A stretch of 40,084 bases of DNA, from contig DASTMZ010000149.1 in assembly GCA_035713725.1 (NCBI GenBank), positions 1-40,084 on the forward strand, in the 5' to 3' direction. Below are positions 26,649 through 34,793 of this stretch, in pieces. The notes beneath the pieces were generated by a model. It did no database searches, was not told the DNA's origin, and saw only the letters and a program-made list of their open reading frames with translations. The stretch's first letter is position 1; every line of letters begins with the position of its first letter. This DNA is from DASQPR01 sp035713725 (lineage in GTDB: Bacteria > Actinomycetota > Actinomycetes > Mycobacteriales > Micromonosporaceae). The translations under genes were made by a program, and so were the position numbers.

Positions 26649-27161
26649 GTGGGCATCCTCGCCGATCGGTTGGACCGGATGCAGGTGCGGGTGGTCTCGC
26701 CGGACGGACACATCAGCGCACTGCTGCACAACCGCTCCGAGGTGGTGATCGCGTTCCAGCCGGGCAGCTACGAGCGATACGGCGAGCATGCGGTCTCCGA
26801 TCAACTGTCCGCCGTCGCACGGCTGCTGTGGGCGGGCCGGACGCGCGAATACTTCGCGGCGCTCAGCGACGCGTTCGGCACTCCGATCGCGGGTGAATCG
26901 CCAGCGATCGGCGAGCGGGATCGCCGATACCGCGCGGCGCGCGACGAACTGATCGCCGAGGGTGTCTCCTCCGATGGCCTCGTCTACGTCGGTGCTCAGG
27001 GCATGCGGTTCTTCGTGGTTAAGATCGCCGACGGCACCCTGCGTACGTTGGGTGAGGGGGAATTCGCCGCAAGCGTCCGCGAGGCCTCGTACGCGATGAT
27101 CACCGATCAATTCGCGAAGATCCGGATGCTCAAGGATTCCTGCTTCGCCGACGAGTCGTGA
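26649..27161 (+). CDS. YbaB/EspL-like accessory protein of the ESX-like cassette
   Basis: 170 aa. The N-terminus (DRLDRMQVRVVSPDGHISALLHN) resembles the YbaB/EbfC fold, in which a helix is followed by strands with an S-x-D-G-x-V pattern; YbaB-like proteins (EspL type) are known partners of ESX substrate genes. The middle region (RTREYFAALSDAFG) is helical and the C-terminal half (GVSSDGLVYVGAQGMRFFVV) repeats a strand-rich pattern. No signal peptide or membrane segment. GTG start with CGGAGG 6 nt upstream. It could be a chaperone or immunity-like protein for the two upstream products; this is inference. Confidence 0.45.
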   Translation: MGILADRLDRMQVRVVSPDGHISALLHNRSEVVIAFQPGSYERYGEHAVSDQLSAVARLLWAGRTREYFAALSDAFGTPIAGESPAIGERDRRYRAARDELIAEGVSSDGLVYVGAQGMRFFVVKIADGTLRTLGEGEFAASVREASYAMITDQFAKIRMLKDSCFADES

Positions 27162-27238
27162 GATGTCCGGGATCCCGCGTGATCGCCGTAATGTCGCAGG
27201 CTGTACACGACGTGGATCGCTGCGGCAGGATCGCAGAC

Positions 27239-28402
27239 GTGGAAGCACCCAGCCGACGCGCCATGCGTGTCCTCCTCGTCGAAGATGACGCGGGGGACGC
27301 GTTCCTGGTCGGTGAACTGCTCGCCGAGGCCGACGCGCCGGTCGACCTATCGGTGGTGTCCACCATCGCCGAGGCGACCACCGCGGTCGGGACCGTCGAT
27401 TGCGTGCTCCTCGACCTCGACCTGCCCGACGCGTCCGGTCTCGACGCCCTCAGCACGCTGCTGTCCGCGCGTCCGCATGTGGCGGTGTGCGTGCTCACCG
27501 GACTCGCCGAGGAGAAGCTCGGGGCCGACGCACTTGCGCACGGCGCGCAGGACTACCTCGTCAAGGGTCGCGTCGATGGCGTGGTGCTCGAACGCGCCAT
27601 TCGCTACGCCGTCGAGCGTCGCCGAGCCGAGGACGGCGCACTGCGACTGCGCGAGGCGGAGTTGCGTACCGCGGAGTCGTCACGGCTGGAGCGCGGCTTG
27701 CTGCCGCACCCGCTCGTCGACAATGTGGACGTCGGCCTCCGCGCGTTTTATCGGGCCGGACGCCACCGGGGTGTGCTCGGTGGCGACTTCCTCGACGCGG
27801 TGCAGACCGGTGCCCAACGGATCTCGGTGCTCGTTGGTGACGTGTGTGGGCACGAGGCAGAGGAGGCGGCGCTCGGCGTCGAACTCCGCGTGGCATGGCG
27901 GGCCATGACGCTCGCCGGAGTGGACGACGACCGGGTACTCGCCACGCTCGATCGCATTCTGGTCAACGAACGGCGTGCCGACGAGATCTTCACAACGCTC
28001 GCGATGGTCGGCGTGGATCTTGCTGCCCGTCGGGCCACGGTACGCACTGCCGGACACCCGCCGCCGGTATTCATCTCGGCCGGTTCGGTGGCGCCGATGC
28101 AAGTCGCGCCGTCCGCCGCGCTGGGCCTGATGCCAGACAACCGACCCGAACCGGTGGAGGTCGCGCTGCCGGACGACGCCTGGGCAATCCTCGCGTACAC
28201 CGACGGGCTGATCGAGGCGCGTGAGGGTGACGACTGGGTCGGCACGGATGGCCTCTGCGGCATGATCGACACGTACGTGCGTGGCGGTGGCCCGCCGGAC
28301 GGCCTTCCCGAGTGGCTCGCGGCGGAGGCGGAGCGCCGCAACGGCGGTCCGCTCGCCGACGACGTCGCGATGCTTTTGGTGTCGGGCAAGGCCCGGCCAT
28401 GA
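27239..28402 (+). CDS. Response regulator with PP2C (RsbU/SpoIIE-type) phosphatase output
   Basis: 387 aa. The N-terminal receiver (about 9-125) has acidic pocket residues EDD (15-17), phospho-acceptor Asp59 in VLLDLDLP and the conserved Lys in DYLVKG. A short helical linker follows, then a PP2C/SpoIIE phosphatase domain (about 165-385) with metal-binding segments GGDFLDAV, VGDVCGH, AILAYTDGLIEAR and DDVAMLLV. Its likely task is to dephosphorylate a STAS anti-anti-sigma factor when its receiver is phosphorylated. It overlaps the kinase gene by ATGA, so the kinase is the probable cognate partner. GTG 27239 is preferred over ATG 27263 because the latter has no upstream Shine-Dalgarno; neither is strong. 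Confidence 0.87.
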   Translation: MEAPSRRAMRVLLVEDDAGDAFLVGELLAEADAPVDLSVVSTIAEATTAVGTVDCVLLDLDLPDASGLDALSTLLSARPHVAVCVLTGLAEEKLGADALAHGAQDYLVKGRVDGVVLERAIRYAVERRRAEDGALRLREAELRTAESSRLERGLLPHPLVDNVDVGLRAFYRAGRHRGVLGGDFLDAVQTGAQRISVLVGDVCGHEAEEAALGVELRVAWRAMTLAGVDDDRVLATLDRILVNERRADEIFTTLAMVGVDLAARRATVRTAGHPPPVFISAGSVAPMQVAPSAALGLMPDNRPEPVEVALPDDAWAILAYTDGLIEAREGDDWVGTDGLCGMIDTYVRGGGPPDGLPEWLAAEAERRNGGPLADDVAMLLVSGKARP

Positions 28403-30213
28403 CGCGCCCGTCCCAGTGGTCGCTCGGCGGCCGCATCTTCGCGCTGTGCCTGCCGTTCATCGCCTTGCTCGCACTGATCGCCGTCGGCGGGGCGATCACC
28501 GCGAACCACAACAGCCAGCAGCTCGATTCGCTGCTTGGCGAGGTCGGTGTGCTCCGCACCGACACACAGCAGCTCGAAGTCCAGATGCTCAACCAGGAAA
28601 CCGGCATCCGTGGGTACGCGGTCGGCGGCACACCCGCCGATCTGCAGCCGTACACCGACGGGCTGGTGGCGCAGCGAACTCTGATCGAGGACCTGCGCGC
28701 GCACGCCGCCAACCGGCCGAAGATCCCGCAGGACATCGATGGCGTATCGGAGGCCATCGCCGCATGGCAGGCGGCGGTCGCCGATCCGGTGATCAACGCC
28801 GTCGACTCGGGCGACCGCGCTAGGGCGCTCGGCCTGATAAACGCCACATCCCGCGACGAGTTCGATGCGGTGCGGACGCGGCTGGCCACGCTCGAAACGG
28901 ACGTCGCCGCGGTCCGGGACGTCTCCGCGGCGAAGTTGCAGAGCTCCAGCCGGGAGATCGTCTCGGCGCTGATCGCTTCGATCGCGGTCCTCATCGTCGC
29001 CGGCTTCGTCTTCGCCGTGCTGCTGCGCCGGATGATACGCAACCCGGTGGCCCGCTTGGCCGCGGACGTTCGTCAGGTGGCAAGCGGCGATTACAACCAC
29101 ACGGTCGACGGCTCCGGCCCGCCGGAGGTCGCGACGCTCGGCGCCGACGTGGAGGAGATGCGCCAACGAATCGTCGCGGATCTGCGTGTCGTACAGAACG
29201 CCAACGACGCCGTGGAGCGCGCCAACGCCGACCTGGCGCAAGCGAACTCCTGGCTGGAAGCGGCCAATGCCCAGCTCGAAACCCAGGCCGCCGATCTGCA
29301 GCGCTCGAACCAGGATCTCGAACAGTTCGCCTACGTGGCGTCGCACGACCTGCAGGAGCCACTGCGCAAGGTGGCCAGTTTCTGTCAGCTGTTGCAACGG
29401 CGGTACGCCGGCCAGCTCGACGAACGTGCCGACCAGTACATCGCGTTTGCGGTCGATGGCGCGCACCGCATGCAACGCCTGATCAACGATCTGCTGTCGT
29501 TCTCGCGCATCGGCCGGCTCACCAACGACTTCACCGAGGTGGATCTCGGCGCCGCGGTCACAGCCGCGGTCAACGCCGCGGATGACTCGCTCGCGCGAGC
29601 CGGCGCCACTGTGGAAGCCGTCGAGCTGCCGACCGTACGCGGCGAGGAGTCGCTGATGGTGGCGCTCTTCTCGAATTTGCTCAGCAACTCGCTCAAGTTC
29701 CGTCGAGCGGACGAGCCGGTGCGGGTCCGCATCACCGCGTCCAGGTCCGGCGACGACTGGGAGATCTGCGTCCGCGATAACGGGATCGGCATCGAGGCGG
29801 AATACGCAGATAAGGTGTTCGTCATCTTCCAGCGCCTGCATCCACGCGACGCCTATCCGGGCACCGGCATCGGACTCGCGATCGCGAAGCGGATCGTGGA
29901 GCACCACGGCGGCCGGATCTGGTTGGACACCGACGTTTCGGATGGCACTGCGATCTGCTTCACGATTCGCGCCGAACCGGTAGCCGTTGCGGCTGAGCCG
30001 GTGGCCGATCTGCCGGTCGCTGCGGAAGCGGCGGCTGCGTCAGCCGGTTCGCCGGAGCCCGTTGCGTTGCCGGAGCCGGCCGCGTCGCCGGAGCCGGTCG
30101 TGTCGCCGGAGCCGGTCGTGGAAGCGTCCGACGCAGCCGCCGATCCCGCGGCGACACCGCCGGCAGACGACTCGGCAGTGCAGCCGTTGGACGTCATGCA
30201 GAGCGCGTCATGA
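28399..30213 (+). CDS. CHASE3-HAMP sensor histidine kinase
   Basis: 604 aa, inner membrane. TM1 (about 12-34), an extracytoplasmic all-helical CHASE3-type domain (about 35-190, with NQETGIRGYAVGG), TM2 (about 192-212), HAMP, a coiled coil (NADLAQANSWLEAANAQLE), HisKA with His316 in YVASHDLQEPLRK, and HATPase with N-box (SNLLSNSLKF), DNGIGI and GTGIGLAIAKRI. The H-box and CHASE3 type match bacteriophytochrome-like/Rcp1-associated kinases. An unusual C-terminal tail after the ATPase (about 525-604) is Ala/Glu/Pro-rich with PEPV repeats, possibly a flexible spacer. It starts within the stop of the receiver-phosphatase gene and is followed 13 nt later by a single-domain response regulator, giving a three-gene unit. 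Confidence 0.92.
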   Translation: MTRPSQWSLGGRIFALCLPFIALLALIAVGGAITANHNSQQLDSLLGEVGVLRTDTQQLEVQMLNQETGIRGYAVGGTPADLQPYTDGLVAQRTLIEDLRAHAANRPKIPQDIDGVSEAIAAWQAAVADPVINAVDSGDRARALGLINATSRDEFDAVRTRLATLETDVAAVRDVSAAKLQSSSREIVSALIASIAVLIVAGFVFAVLLRRMIRNPVARLAADVRQVASGDYNHTVDGSGPPEVATLGADVEEMRQRIVADLRVVQNANDAVERANADLAQANSWLEAANAQLETQAADLQRSNQDLEQFAYVASHDLQEPLRKVASFCQLLQRRYAGQLDERADQYIAFAVDGAHRMQRLINDLLSFSRIGRLTNDFTEVDLGAAVTAAVNAADDSLARAGATVEAVELPTVRGEESLMVALFSNLLSNSLKFRRADEPVRVRITASRSGDDWEICVRDNGIGIEAEYADKVFVIFQRLHPRDAYPGTGIGLAIAKRIVEHHGGRIWLDTDVSDGTAICFTIRAEPVAVAAEPVADLPVAAEAAAASAGSPEPVALPEPAASPEPVVSPEPVVEASDAAADPAATPPADDSAVQPLDVMQSAS

Positions 30214-30226
30214 AGGGAAGGCCCCG

Positions 30227-30682
30227 ATGACGACCGAGCCGATCGGGCCGGGCGCCCCGGTCGAGGTGCTGCTTGTCGAGGACGATCCGGGCGACGTTCT
30301 CATGACACGCGAGGCGTTCGCCGAACACCCGGTGCGCAACCGGCTCAGCGTCGTTTCGGATGGCGCCGACGCGCTGGCGTTCGTACGCCAGGAAGGTAAG
30401 TTCGCCGACGCGGTGCGGCCCGATCTCGTGCTGCTCGACCTGAACCTGCCCCGCCGCGACGGCCGTGAGGTGCTGGCCGAGATGAAGTCCGACCCGGATC
30501 TCTCGGAGATTCCGGTCGTGGTGCTGACCACGTCGTCGGCCGAGGAGGATGTGCTTGCCAGCTATCGCTTGCACGCCAACGCGTACGTCACGAAGCCACC
30601 CGACTTCGAGCGGTTCATCGCGGCCGTACGACAGATCGACGAGTTCTTCGCCAACCTCGTACGCCTGCCGCGTCGCGCGTAG
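30227..30682 (+). CDS. Single-domain response regulator (Rcp1-like)
   Basis: A 151-aa stand-alone receiver: acidic residues EDD (18-20), phospho-acceptor Asp71 in VLLDLNLPRRDG, TTS (101-103) and Lys123 in AYVTKPPDF. There is no output domain. The Rcp1/CheY-like form with a conserved PRRDGREVL fits those encoded next to phytochrome/CHASE3 kinases. It probably competes for, or relays, phosphate from the upstream kinase. ATG with AAGGGAAGG just upstream. Confidence 0.9.
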   Translation: MTTEPIGPGAPVEVLLVEDDPGDVLMTREAFAEHPVRNRLSVVSDGADALAFVRQEGKFADAVRPDLVLLDLNLPRRDGREVLAEMKSDPDLSEIPVVVLTTSSAEEDVLASYRLHANAYVTKPPDFERFIAAVRQIDEFFANLVRLPRRA

Positions 30683-30737
30683 CCGAACCGGTGCCGGCCG
30701 GTGCGACGCGGCGGGCGGTGCGAGACGGCATCCGGGT

Positions 30738-31310
30738 CTAATCGGAACCGGTGCTGGTCGCGTTCGTACCCCCGCGCGGGCCGGAAGTTGCGGACGTCCC
30801 GGCCGCACCGTCTCCGGGCACCGTCGCCCAGCCGGTCATCCGTGACGCGTTGGCCGTATCACCGGTCACGTCCGCGACGGTCTGCTCGATCTTTTCGAGC
30901 TGCGCCTGCTCCCGCGACTGGATCAGGCGCCTGCCGAGTTCGATGACAGCTGCGCCGGCGGCGAGCCCCGCGGCCGCGGCAGCGGCGGCCCAGCGCCACG
31001 GGTGGGTACGCCGACCGGACAGCGCGTCCCGGGCGGCCGTCCCCCGGCGGTACGCCTCGTCGCGTGCCGCAAGCCCGCGCTTGCGCACCGCCGCGCCGCG
31101 CTTACGTGCCTGGTCACTCTGCTTGCGTACGTCGCCGCGCAGCACACGGATGCGCGAGCGCGTGCCCTCGGCGAGGTGTTGGGTCCGGCCGGCCGCGTCG
31201 TCGACGGCGTTGGTCAGGTCGTGCCAGCCAGCGGTCGCGGTACGCTCCGCGGCTCGGCCCAAGTCCGTCAGATTGCGCAGCGTCGTCGGTGTGGACTTAC
31301 GTCTCGTCAC
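30738..31310 (-). CDS. Basic single-pass membrane protein, function unknown
   Basis: 190 aa. The N-terminal 105 residues are highly basic and helical (for example RKQSDQARKRGAAVRKRG). A transmembrane helix is at about 107-124 (Ala/Gly-rich, ending VIELG), then a short acidic helix and a Ser/Thr/Gly-rich tail. The basic segment could contact nucleic acid or the membrane surface. GTG start at 31310 with GGAGT 5 nt upstream; the open frame extending to 32207 is not used. It is convergent with the response regulator and divergent from the GPGG gene. Confidence 0.65.
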   Translation of the reverse strand: MTRRKSTPTTLRNLTDLGRAAERTATAGWHDLTNAVDDAAGRTQHLAEGTRSRIRVLRGDVRKQSDQARKRGAAVRKRGLAARDEAYRRGTAARDALSGRRTHPWRWAAAAAAAGLAAGAAVIELGRRLIQSREQAQLEKIEQTVADVTGDTANASRMTGWATVPGDGAAGTSATSGPRGGTNATSTGSD

Positions 31311-31568
31311 GGCGGACTCCCATCGCGAGAGCTTCGCGGCCGCCTTGGTCGCGTATCGAACCGGGTGCCCGATTCGGCACTCCGACAAACGTCGACCAGC
31401 GCAGTTGTCGTAGCCGGCGCGTCCGCTCAGCGTACGTCTGGTGACGGCGACGGGAGACGGTCGCGGCGCGATTGACACGTCGCCTCGCATGGGTTGCGCC
31501 ATAAGGCCTTGCCGTCGACGGCGATCGACGGGCCAGTCGGCCGGCACCATGCCATGCGACCTGCGGAC

Positions 31569-31595
31569 GGTTTCGGCCCGAACCAGCGAGGGTAC
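31569..31595 (+). promoter_or_regulatory. SigF/SigB-type promoter (GGTTT-N16-GGGTAC)
   Basis: GGTTT at 31569-31573, 16 nt, then GGGTAC at 31590-31595, matching the known SigF-family consensus (GGTTT, 15-17 nt, GGGTAT/C). Transcription would begin about 31602-31604, only 2-4 nt before the ATG at 31606, giving a nearly leaderless mRNA. A SigF-type sigma factor is encoded 4 kb downstream. Confidence 0.6.
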
Positions 31596-31605
31596 ATCGT
31601 GCACC

Positions 31606-31749
31606 ATGTATACCCTCCTGTGGCTTATCGCAGCGATCCTCGTAATCGGCGGCATCGTGTCGATCATTCGCGGCAGCATCCTGTGGGGCGTCGTGCTGAT
31701 CGTGGTCGGTCTGCTCGTCGGCCCCGGTGGCGTCAGTGTCTTCACGTAG
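31606..31749 (+). CDS. GPGG-motif small membrane protein
   Basis: 47 aa: MYTLLWLIAAILVIGGI (first helix), a short basic turn SIIRGS, a second helix LWGVVLIVVGLLV, then the terminal GPGGVSVFT. It is two-pass and hydrophobic, of a type I know as the GPGG-motif small membrane proteins of Actinobacteria; function unknown. No Shine-Dalgarno at usable spacing, consistent with leaderless start from the SigF-like promoter at 31569-31595. Probably a stress-regulon member. Confidence 0.7.
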   Translation: MYTLLWLIAAILVIGGIVSIIRGSILWGVVLIVVGLLVGPGGVSVFT

Positions 31750-31825
31750 CCGGTCCGGGCGCTGATCTGGCACGGCACGCAGGCCGGATGCGGCGCGCCG
31801 ACGTGGCGCGTGGCAGGCTCGACAC

Positions 31826-34369
31826 ATGCCACGCGACGACGGGCTTGCCGAGACGACGGCGGACCTCGACTGGGCAATGCGTGTTCAGCGCCTCGAGGCC
31901 GAGGTGGCCGGGCTGCGGCGGGCAATGGCCAGCCGTGGCGCCATCGAGCAGGCGAAGGGCGTTCTCGCTGAGCGGCTGGGCTGCTCACCGGAGGCTGCGT
32001 TTGCGCACTTGTCGACGCTGTCGCAACGGTCCAACGTCCGCCTCTCGGACGTCGCGGCCAGCCTGCTCGCGTCGATGAACGAACCCACGAATCCGGCCGG
32101 AGCGGCGCCCAGCGCCGAGGACGACACCGAAGACGAGTCGCCCGAGGACGCGTCCGACGATGCCGCACTATCGCTGGACTTCGCACCGGTCTACCGGGAC
32201 GTAGCAACGCAGGCGCCGGCCTGTCGCGATCTCACCGATCTCGCCGAGCTGATGCTCGGCTGCGGACTCGGGCCCGATGTCGTCGCGGTGCACGAGATCG
32301 GCAACGGGGCGAACGTGCGCGGCATCGCGACCGCTGCGCGAAGCGAGCCGCCACGCCAGGCGCGGGCCGGTCGGGGGACTGGCGGCGCGCGCGCGGGAGC
32401 CCGGTCGCGCGGCTCAGGCGCCGCACGAGGACACCAGCAGAGCACGTCGCTGGGAGGCGAACCGACGGCGACGGACACCAGGCGCGGTGCTGCCGCGCCG
32501 ATCAGCGGGGCGGTGGCCGAGGCGCTATCGAGCGCCGCCGCCGAAGCGATGGCAACCGGCGGACCGGTATGGCGTGGCGACGGCGCGGCCTTCGGCCGGG
32601 TTGCCGCGGTTCCATTGCACGGTGTCGACGGCGCGTTCGGCGCGATCTCGCTTGGTTGGTACGCCGACACGCAACGCGGCGCCGAGCCGTTCACCACGCG
32701 CGAACGCCGCCACCTCGGCGCGCTCGCGCCGGTGGCACAGCGCACCGCGGCACGGCTGTGGGGACCGCCGTCCCATCCGATGTCGTCCATCCTGGACGTC
32801 GGCTACGACCCCGGCTTCTTGCTCCAGCCGGTACGTGACGACGACGGCCGTGTCGTCGACTTCGTCATCGAGTACGCCAGCGCGGACGTACCCGACATGG
32901 CCGGGCTCGCGCGTGCCGAGCAGATCGGCCGACGGCTTCTCGACACGTACCCGCATCTCGGCAAGTCCGGTGTGTTCGACGCCTACCGGCAGGTGCTGGA
33001 GACCGGCGAGCCGTGGGCACGCGGCGCGCAGCAGGAGACCGTTGTGCTCGACGGCGCGCCCACCGTCGTCACGGTGCGGCGCCGCGCCATCCGCTACGGC
33101 GGCGGCCTGCTCGTCACGTGGCATCGCGACGACGATCGGGTGCGGCGCGAGCGGCAACTGCAACGCATGGAAGCACTCGGCCACTTCGGCTGGGCGGACT
33201 GGGATCTCGCTGGCCGTCAGTCGTACTGGTCGCCCGGCATGTTCCGGATCTTCGACCGGGATCCGGCCCGTGGGCCGATCGCGTTCGCGAGCCTGGCCGA
33301 CGCGGTTGGCGACGCGGAGCAGGACTCGGTCACCGCGATGGTGAACGCCGTCAACCGTGGACAGGCCGCCGGCGCCGAGTTCCGGCTGGCCGACGACGAC
33401 GGCGAGCGCCACGTGCGCATCATCGCGGAGCCGGTGCCGGCCAGTGACGGTCGCGTGATCGGTGCTCTCGCGGTCGCCCAGGACCTCACCGAAACGCGGA
33501 CCGCCGACGAACGGATGCTGCGCGTCGAGGCCCGGCTCGCCGAGCAGCGCTTGAACCTCGCCGCGCAGCGCGAGGTCACCCGAGAACTCCGGCGCGTGTT
33601 GTATCCGGCGCTCATCTGCGACGTACAGACCGACAGTGTTCATATCGCGGGCCGACACGCGGCGCCCGACGACGATCGCTACCTGCGTGGCGACTTCTGC
33701 GATGCCACCTTGCTCGATGACGGCCACATCCTGTTCGCGGTCGGCGACAGCTTCGGCAGCGGTGTGCAGGCCGGAGAGGTGCTCGCCCGGCTGCTGTATC
33801 CGGCGCGTGCGCTCGGCAACGCGGGGGTACCCCCGGCCGCGCTCCTCGGCATCCTCAACGCGGACTTTCACCGCGACGACGTCCCGCCGCTAGCCAGCAT
33901 GGTGGTCGGCCGATACTGCCCGGTCGACCGTGTGGTCCGGTGGGCGCAGGCGGGCCACCTGCCACCGGTACGGCTGCTCGGCCACGGTACGCGCATGCTC
34001 GACCGACCGGACGGCCCAGCGGTCGGCCTGCTCGAGTCCGCCAACTTCGCTCAGTCACGGACACCGGTGCGCGACGGCGACATGATTGTCTGGATGACCG
34101 ACGGCATGGTCTTCGACCGCGCGCACCCGGACTCCGATCCGTGGCCGCAGCTGCGGCGGTCGCTGGCCGCCGCGGGCCGCGCCGCCGGACTCGACGGCGT
34201 GTTGTCGCTGTGTCGAGCTACCGATACGAATGACGAAGCCTGCATGCTCGTACTAGCCGCATTGCCGACCTCCCGTCGTGCCGGCGCGACATGTCGATCA
34301 GTTGGCTGCGGCGACGGCTATGAACGGTCTTCGGGCGGGGCCGCGAGCGCTGAGTCGGTCGAGTCGTAA
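31826..34369 (+). CDS. ANTAR-GAF-PAS-PP2C phosphatase
   Basis: 847 aa. An ANTAR-type helical RNA-binding domain is at the N-terminus (about 30-85; SRGAIEQAKGVLAERLGCSP and the SDVAASLL helix), then an acidic linker and a GAF-like region (about 125-310) containing an Arg/Gly/Ala-rich insertion (about 170-225). PAS-like segments follow (about 320-430 and 445-570; LGHFGWADWDLAGRQSYWSPGMF), then a short coiled coil and a PP2C/SpoIIE phosphatase domain (about 590-805) with RGDFCDA, VGDSFGSG, QAGHLPP and VWMTDGMV. It should dephosphorylate a STAS antagonist in response to a ligand of GAF/PAS. ANTAR usually sits at a C-terminus as the output, so an N-terminal position on a phosphatase is notable. 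Its 3' end overlaps the convergent STAS gene by 52 bp. Confidence 0.87.
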   Translation: MPRDDGLAETTADLDWAMRVQRLEAEVAGLRRAMASRGAIEQAKGVLAERLGCSPEAAFAHLSTLSQRSNVRLSDVAASLLASMNEPTNPAGAAPSAEDDTEDESPEDASDDAALSLDFAPVYRDVATQAPACRDLTDLAELMLGCGLGPDVVAVHEIGNGANVRGIATAARSEPPRQARAGRGTGGARAGARSRGSGAARGHQQSTSLGGEPTATDTRRGAAAPISGAVAEALSSAAAEAMATGGPVWRGDGAAFGRVAAVPLHGVDGAFGAISLGWYADTQRGAEPFTTRERRHLGALAPVAQRTAARLWGPPSHPMSSILDVGYDPGFLLQPVRDDDGRVVDFVIEYASADVPDMAGLARAEQIGRRLLDTYPHLGKSGVFDAYRQVLETGEPWARGAQQETVVLDGAPTVVTVRRRAIRYGGGLLVTWHRDDDRVRRERQLQRMEALGHFGWADWDLAGRQSYWSPGMFRIFDRDPARGPIAFASLADAVGDAEQDSVTAMVNAVNRGQAAGAEFRLADDDGERHVRIIAEPVPASDGRVIGALAVAQDLTETRTADERMLRVEARLAEQRLNLAAQREVTRELRRVLYPALICDVQTDSVHIAGRHAAPDDDRYLRGDFCDATLLDDGHILFAVGDSFGSGVQAGEVLARLLYPARALGNAGVPPAALLGILNADFHRDDVPPLASMVVGRYCPVDRVVRWAQAGHLPPVRLLGHGTRMLDRPDGPAVGLLESANFAQSRTPVRDGDMIVWMTDGMVFDRAHPDSDPWPQLRRSLAAAGRAAGLDGVLSLCRATDTNDEACMLVLAALPTSRRAGATCRSVGCGDGYERSSGGAASAESVES

Positions 34370-34689
34370 ACCATGATGACCTGGTCGATGCCGCTCAACG
34401 CGAAGAGGTCGGCGATCCGCTTGCGCGGCGCGGCGAGCGCGAACCGCGCGCCGCTCGCCCGAGCCTGGCGCTGCAGCGCGACAAACGCCCCGAGTCCGGT
34501 CGAGTCGCAGAACGTGAGACCGGCGAGATCGAGGACGATATGTACGCCTGGCGCGAGTCGGTCACCCACCGCGTCTTTGAGTACGCCTATCGTGGCGAGG
34601 TCGAGCTCGCCGGTCAGGGCGAGTACGGCGGCGCCCGGGGTCGCCTGGTGAACGTCGTCGACGTCCAGGCTGGATCGCGCATCGGTCAC
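34318..34689 (-). CDS. STAS anti-anti-sigma factor (RsbV/SpoIIAA-like)
   Basis: 123 aa, one STAS domain (about 14-115). Ser63 in FCDSTGLGAF is the expected phosphorylation site; the unphosphorylated form binds an RsbW-type kinase and frees the sigma factor. It is a natural substrate for the two PP2C phosphatases in this locus and for the HATPase protein at 34862-35608. GTG 34689 is chosen from the family N-terminus and from a promoter whose start site would coincide with it; there is no Shine-Dalgarno. Its last 17 codons overlap the end of the convergent phosphatase gene. Confidence 0.9.
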   Translation of the reverse strand: MTDARSSLDVDDVHQATPGAAVLALTGELDLATIGVLKDAVGDRLAPGVHIVLDLAGLTFCDSTGLGAFVALQRQARASGARFALAAPRKRIADLFALSGIDQVIMVYDSTDSALAAPPEDRS

Positions 34690-34695
34690 CGCACC

Positions 34696-34724
34696 GTTAT
34701 AGCGCACGGTTCGTCGGTTGTCCG
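34696..34724 (-). promoter_or_regulatory. Promoter of the STAS gene, leaderless
   Basis: On the minus strand CGGACA (34724-34719), 17 nt, TATAAC (34701-34696). Transcription would begin near 34689, which is the GTG start, so the mRNA would be leaderless. It is a good housekeeping-type -10 with a partial -35 (GACA). Confidence 0.5.
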
Positions 34725-34793
34725 CCAGGTGTGGCCGCGTCCTGGCTGGGTAGAACGCACGCGTAGCCGGGCGCCGACACAGGAGGGCGTGGC

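Noticed and set aside
31472..31500. TTGACA at 31472-31477 as a promoter for the GPGG gene
   Set aside because: No -10 like TANNNT at 16-18 nt. The GGTTT-N16-GGGTAC pair nearer the gene is far better.
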